Shown one piece after another: positions 62,301 to 64,000 of a stretch of DNA of 64,000 nucleotides; position 1 is the first letter of the stretch, and every line of letters begins with the position of its first letter. A program made the translations under genes and the position numbers. Source of the stretch: Dokdonella_A sp964582225 (GTDB taxonomy: Bacteria > Pseudomonadota > Gammaproteobacteria > Xanthomonadales > Rhodanobacteraceae); contig CAZORA010000008.1 of NCBI GenBank assembly GCA_964582225.1, positions 20,238 to 84,237 on the forward strand, given 5' to 3'. Under the pieces are notes generated by a model. That model saw nothing but the letters and a program-made list of their open reading frames with translations, did not search any database and had not been told where the DNA came from.

Positions 62301-62792
62301 GCGTGCGCTGAGGTTGGAGGCGAAGACCACGGCTCTGCGGGCCAGCTCCCAGGTGGCGATGCGCGGTGCCTGCGCAGGCGCTGCCGCCTGCCAGATCAGC
62401 GGCAGCGCGAACCCCGGCCAGATGCGAGTCAACAGCGCCAACCCGAGTGTCAACGCGATCCCGAGGAGGAGCATCGCGGGCGCGCCGCCGCCCTCTTGGA
62501 GCAAGCGGAGCGGCCAAACGCAGAGGGCGATGACCGGAATCGATGCGCCGAGCATCAACAACATGCTCGCGGCCAGGCTGCGCAGCACCGCAGCAAAGGA
62601 CCCTGCCGCCGCAGGCGCCGCGCTGCGCAGCGTCGCGGACAACATCGCCAGCGCCGCCGCTCCCATGAGCAGCGGGAGCGATGTCCAGGCCGGCGCGAAA
62701 AGCGCCGCGAGCGCTCCCCCGCTGCAGGCCGCGAACAGCGCGCCTCCCCAGCGTGCCGGATGCTGCGAACGGGTGGATGCGACTGGAAGCAT
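59358..62792 (-). CDS. Membrane-anchored ankyrin-repeat protein
   Basis: 1144 residues from ATG 62792. Residues 15-245 contain about six membrane helices (LFAACSGGALAALFAP, MLLMLGASIPVIALCVWPL, AMLLLGIALTLGLALLT, IVVGAFLLLLAVPILF, LFAPLVGWLILNRCLAI). The remaining 900 residues are about 20 ankyrin repeats with typical units (GRTPLISAALAGHLQIAKTL, AGADPNHVD, GRTPLHLAL). Ankyrin arrays bind proteins; here they would face the cytoplasm. A TATACT promoter is upstream. Partner unknown. Confidence 0.85.
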   Translation of the reverse strand: MLPVASTRSQHPARWGGALFAACSGGALAALFAPAWTSLPLLMGAAALAMLSATLRSAAPAAAGSFAAVLRSLAASMLLMLGASIPVIALCVWPLRLLQEGGGAPAMLLLGIALTLGLALLTRIWPGFALPLIWQAAAPAQAPRIATWELARRAVVFASNLSARERRVARHGSIVVGAFLLLLAVPILFETPLAHDFASWRPAALALHGFLFAPLVGWLILNRCLAILCADAGRLAAAPAPQRSAGRELEDAGNLDAALLYAARCGRPQHALALLERGADPNVSPAAADRDQRSALMLAATLPDLGLLRGLIAAGADPNRAHGGITPLVTATRDCYAGRPEAVSMLLANGADPRAADAAGETPLHHSTRCADPDIAMALLDAGADVDALNHEGLTPLGLCCRAGNWTLAAQLLGRGACAAAPRAEPAMLLAASTVEDDPTGIRLLLRYRAAPDVVNALGRTPLISAALAGHLQIAKTLLGAGADPNHVDHRGTSPLIEAARAGAVELVRLLLKRGAAVEAVDLTGRSALMIACQSRHARPELVAALLAAGADPQRVAADGRSALDHALAAGRWPLVALLDPRHPLPSSHDFTRPAPVSADALLDSLLAADWSAAAGLAWLVTALPAPALAELYLELAGPGRARARAWLLNHGLDREARLGDGRALIDALPAALPESVEAISDLAARGTPLDGAGRIAELLYAAPAGAGGSTHRQLAMRLLDAGADWCGTCAAGSHALHLAIVHADEALVVRLLQLGADPNVCDPQGRTPLHLALDADPAVRLSLVQHLLRSGGDPQAVDARGESPLGMVLARGQQDFVSRLSWTAWRLPRRRLRDADIVAAAVLGDLDAVRRLCDLGLSIDAVDGQGATALVRAAAAGHAAVVAWLLDAGADPARLTRSGMHALAAAVAAGREATLHVLLARGVSPDLPVAGGASALMVAAALGRPSLVRALIEAGASVGRGDQCGRTSLHVAAHYAFDRGEPRVAAELFELLLAQRADPNTLNGAAQSPLLILLGAHRPPGAACRGEDLRALAELLLRHGARVDLRDGRGVGVLHACAMHGLSGCARLLKARGADAGATDTFGRRPGEVAALLGYAEVAEVLDGHRASGLESLPQAPSTVAPSIAAQRPLDSASRRLQQRGGP

Positions 62793-62834
62793 TCGCTCGG
62801 CGGAGGCTACGCGGCCGACTGCCGCTCCGCGCTG

Positions 62835-62862
62835 AGTATATCGACCTGCTCGCACAGTCCAA
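62835..62862 (-). promoter_or_regulatory. Probable promoter of the ankyrin gene
   Basis: Minus strand TTGGAC (62857-62862), 16-base spacer, TATACT (62835-62840), 43 bases before the ATG at 62792. It supports that start over the frame open to 62948. Confidence 0.55.
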
Positions 62863-63259
62863 CCCGACGAGAGAGTGCGCAGACCCTTGGGCCCCCGCGG
62901 CGCCAGTGCGACTCGGTGGAGCCGCGCCCGGTGACCGTCCGACGCCAATGGCGATACGTTGGATCCACTGAGTTGGGCGTTTCGTCGCCGTCGCTATCGG
63001 CCCGGCCGGCGTGCGGCTGCAGCTAGTTGAAATCGCGGGATCGGTGTCCCCGGCGCGGGGCTTGCGAATCGGCGTCGATCTTTCTCCAGCCTACCTCTCC
63101 CGCCGTCGACTACCCCGCTACTTGTCACCCAACGACTATGCAAGAACACTGAGGCAAGCTGCTTGACCCGCTGCTTCTTGGCGTCCGTTCTCAGGGGGGC
63201 AGGTTCATGTCACCCTGTGACTCTCGGTCGGCGCGCCACTACGAGAAGCGCAGCAAAGA
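62863..63259. other. Intergenic stretch between the ankyrin gene and the rRNA operon
   Basis: About 400 bases with no recognisable gene, tRNA or repeat. It separates the rRNA terminator from the ankyrin promoter. Confidence 0.4.
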
Positions 63260-63287
63260 AAATGCCTCCCGCGAACGGGAGGCATTT
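63253..63287 (-). terminator. rRNA operon terminator
   Basis: Minus strand AAATGCCTCCCG-TTCG-CGGGAGGCATTT (12-bp stem) followed by TTCTTTG, just after the 5S gene. Confidence 0.85.
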
Positions 63288-63294
63288 GGTTGAA

Positions 63295-63412
63295 TCCCTG
63301 GCGATGACCTACTCTTGCATGGCTTAGGCCACACTACCATCGGCGCGGCTGCGTTTCACTTCCGAGTTCGGGATGGGATCGGGTGGGACCACAGCGCTGA
63401 GTTCACCAGGGA
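63295..63412 (-). rRNA. rrf: 5S ribosomal RNA
   Basis: Minus strand begins TCCCTGGTGAAC and ends CGCCAGGGA (paired termini). It contains the conserved GTGGTCCCACC, GAACTCGGAAGTGAAACG and CGATGGTAGTGTGG blocks. About 118 nucleotides. Lies 168 bases downstream of the 23S gene, with no tRNA in between. Confidence 0.95.
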
Positions 63413-63579
63413 ACTGGTGCGGGCTGCGCTCAAGCGCTCGCCCGGCATGGGGACTTGGGACGTAAATCAAGCGATGGTGCCGTCGGCCACGCGTGCCGTC
63501 GGGCAACGATTGGGATCCGTCGCCGAAGGCGAGGTCCTCAATCGTGGATTGCGTCGTTCGAAAACGACTTGAAGTTATA

Positions 63580-64000
<421 letters not shown>

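Noticed and set aside
63414..63575. tRNA gene in the 23S-5S spacer
   Set aside because: No cloverleaf or GTTCGAA-type T-arm context; spacer appears to be plain.

Overview
The window is a high-GC, gene-dense chromosomal segment. It looks like a gammaproteobacterium of the Lysobacterales (Xanthomonadales), perhaps Rhodanobacteraceae-like. The basis is gene content and order: tsaC/topA/dprA/LysM/def/fmt/rsmB/DUF4390/ntrY/ntrX, the DUF484-xerC block near dapF-lptM, hslVU with DUF971, and an IFGDGFE motif in a secreted beta-propeller. I saw no prophage, transposase, CRISPR array or tRNA gene. No homology search was possible, so family names rest on motifs and synteny.

Layout. 1-2.1 kb: a membrane sensor (cut by the window edge) overlapping an NMT1/SsuA-like binding lipoprotein. 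2.2-7.9 kb: a secreted S9 peptidase, a patatin-like hydrolase beside 3-hydroxybutyrate dehydrogenase, and a DUF3298/LprI protein. 7.9-16.3 kb: ntrX and ntrY, separated by two opposite-strand glycosyltransferases, then DUF4390, rsmB and fmt. 16.5-25.8 kb: a hemerythrin-GGDEF gene behind a textbook sigma-54 promoter, then def, a LysM protein, dprA, topA, tsaC (apparently starting at ATT) and an AMP-ligase. 25.8-34.5 kb: a Fur-box-preceded ferric iron ABC transporter, polA, acetoacetate decarboxylase and a DUF2782 protein.

34.6-45 kb: an ABC ATPase with a giant permease/M1 aminopeptidase fusion, an fbp / 2-oxoglutarate oxygenase / small kinase operon, a VNG-repeat exported protein, and lemA with DUF2207. 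45-52 kb: hslVU with DUF971 and an unknown gene behind a probable sigma-32 promoter, xerC, DUF484, dapF and lptM. 52-59 kb: a GNAT acetyltransferase divergent from a RimK-like ATP-grasp enzyme, a DUF454 protein, a secreted beta-propeller and a DprE1/DprE2-like pair. 59-64 kb: a membrane-anchored protein of about 20 ankyrin repeats, followed by the 3' end of an rRNA operon (5S and partial 23S, minus strand).

The most interesting signals are non-coding. Two minus-strand loci (about 18297-18445 and 25832-25960) look like small RNAs: stacked hairpins whose loops carry CCTCC/CCCC, complementary to the GGAGG Shine-Dalgarno core, each ending in a strong intrinsic terminator. They resemble the C-rich-loop riboregulators known from Xanthomonas (sX13 type), Helicobacter and rhizobia. 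Next are the sigma-54 promoter of the hemerythrin-diguanylate cyclase, the NtrX that lacks the GAFTGA loop, the ATT start of tsaC and the orphan DprE1/DprE2-like pair.
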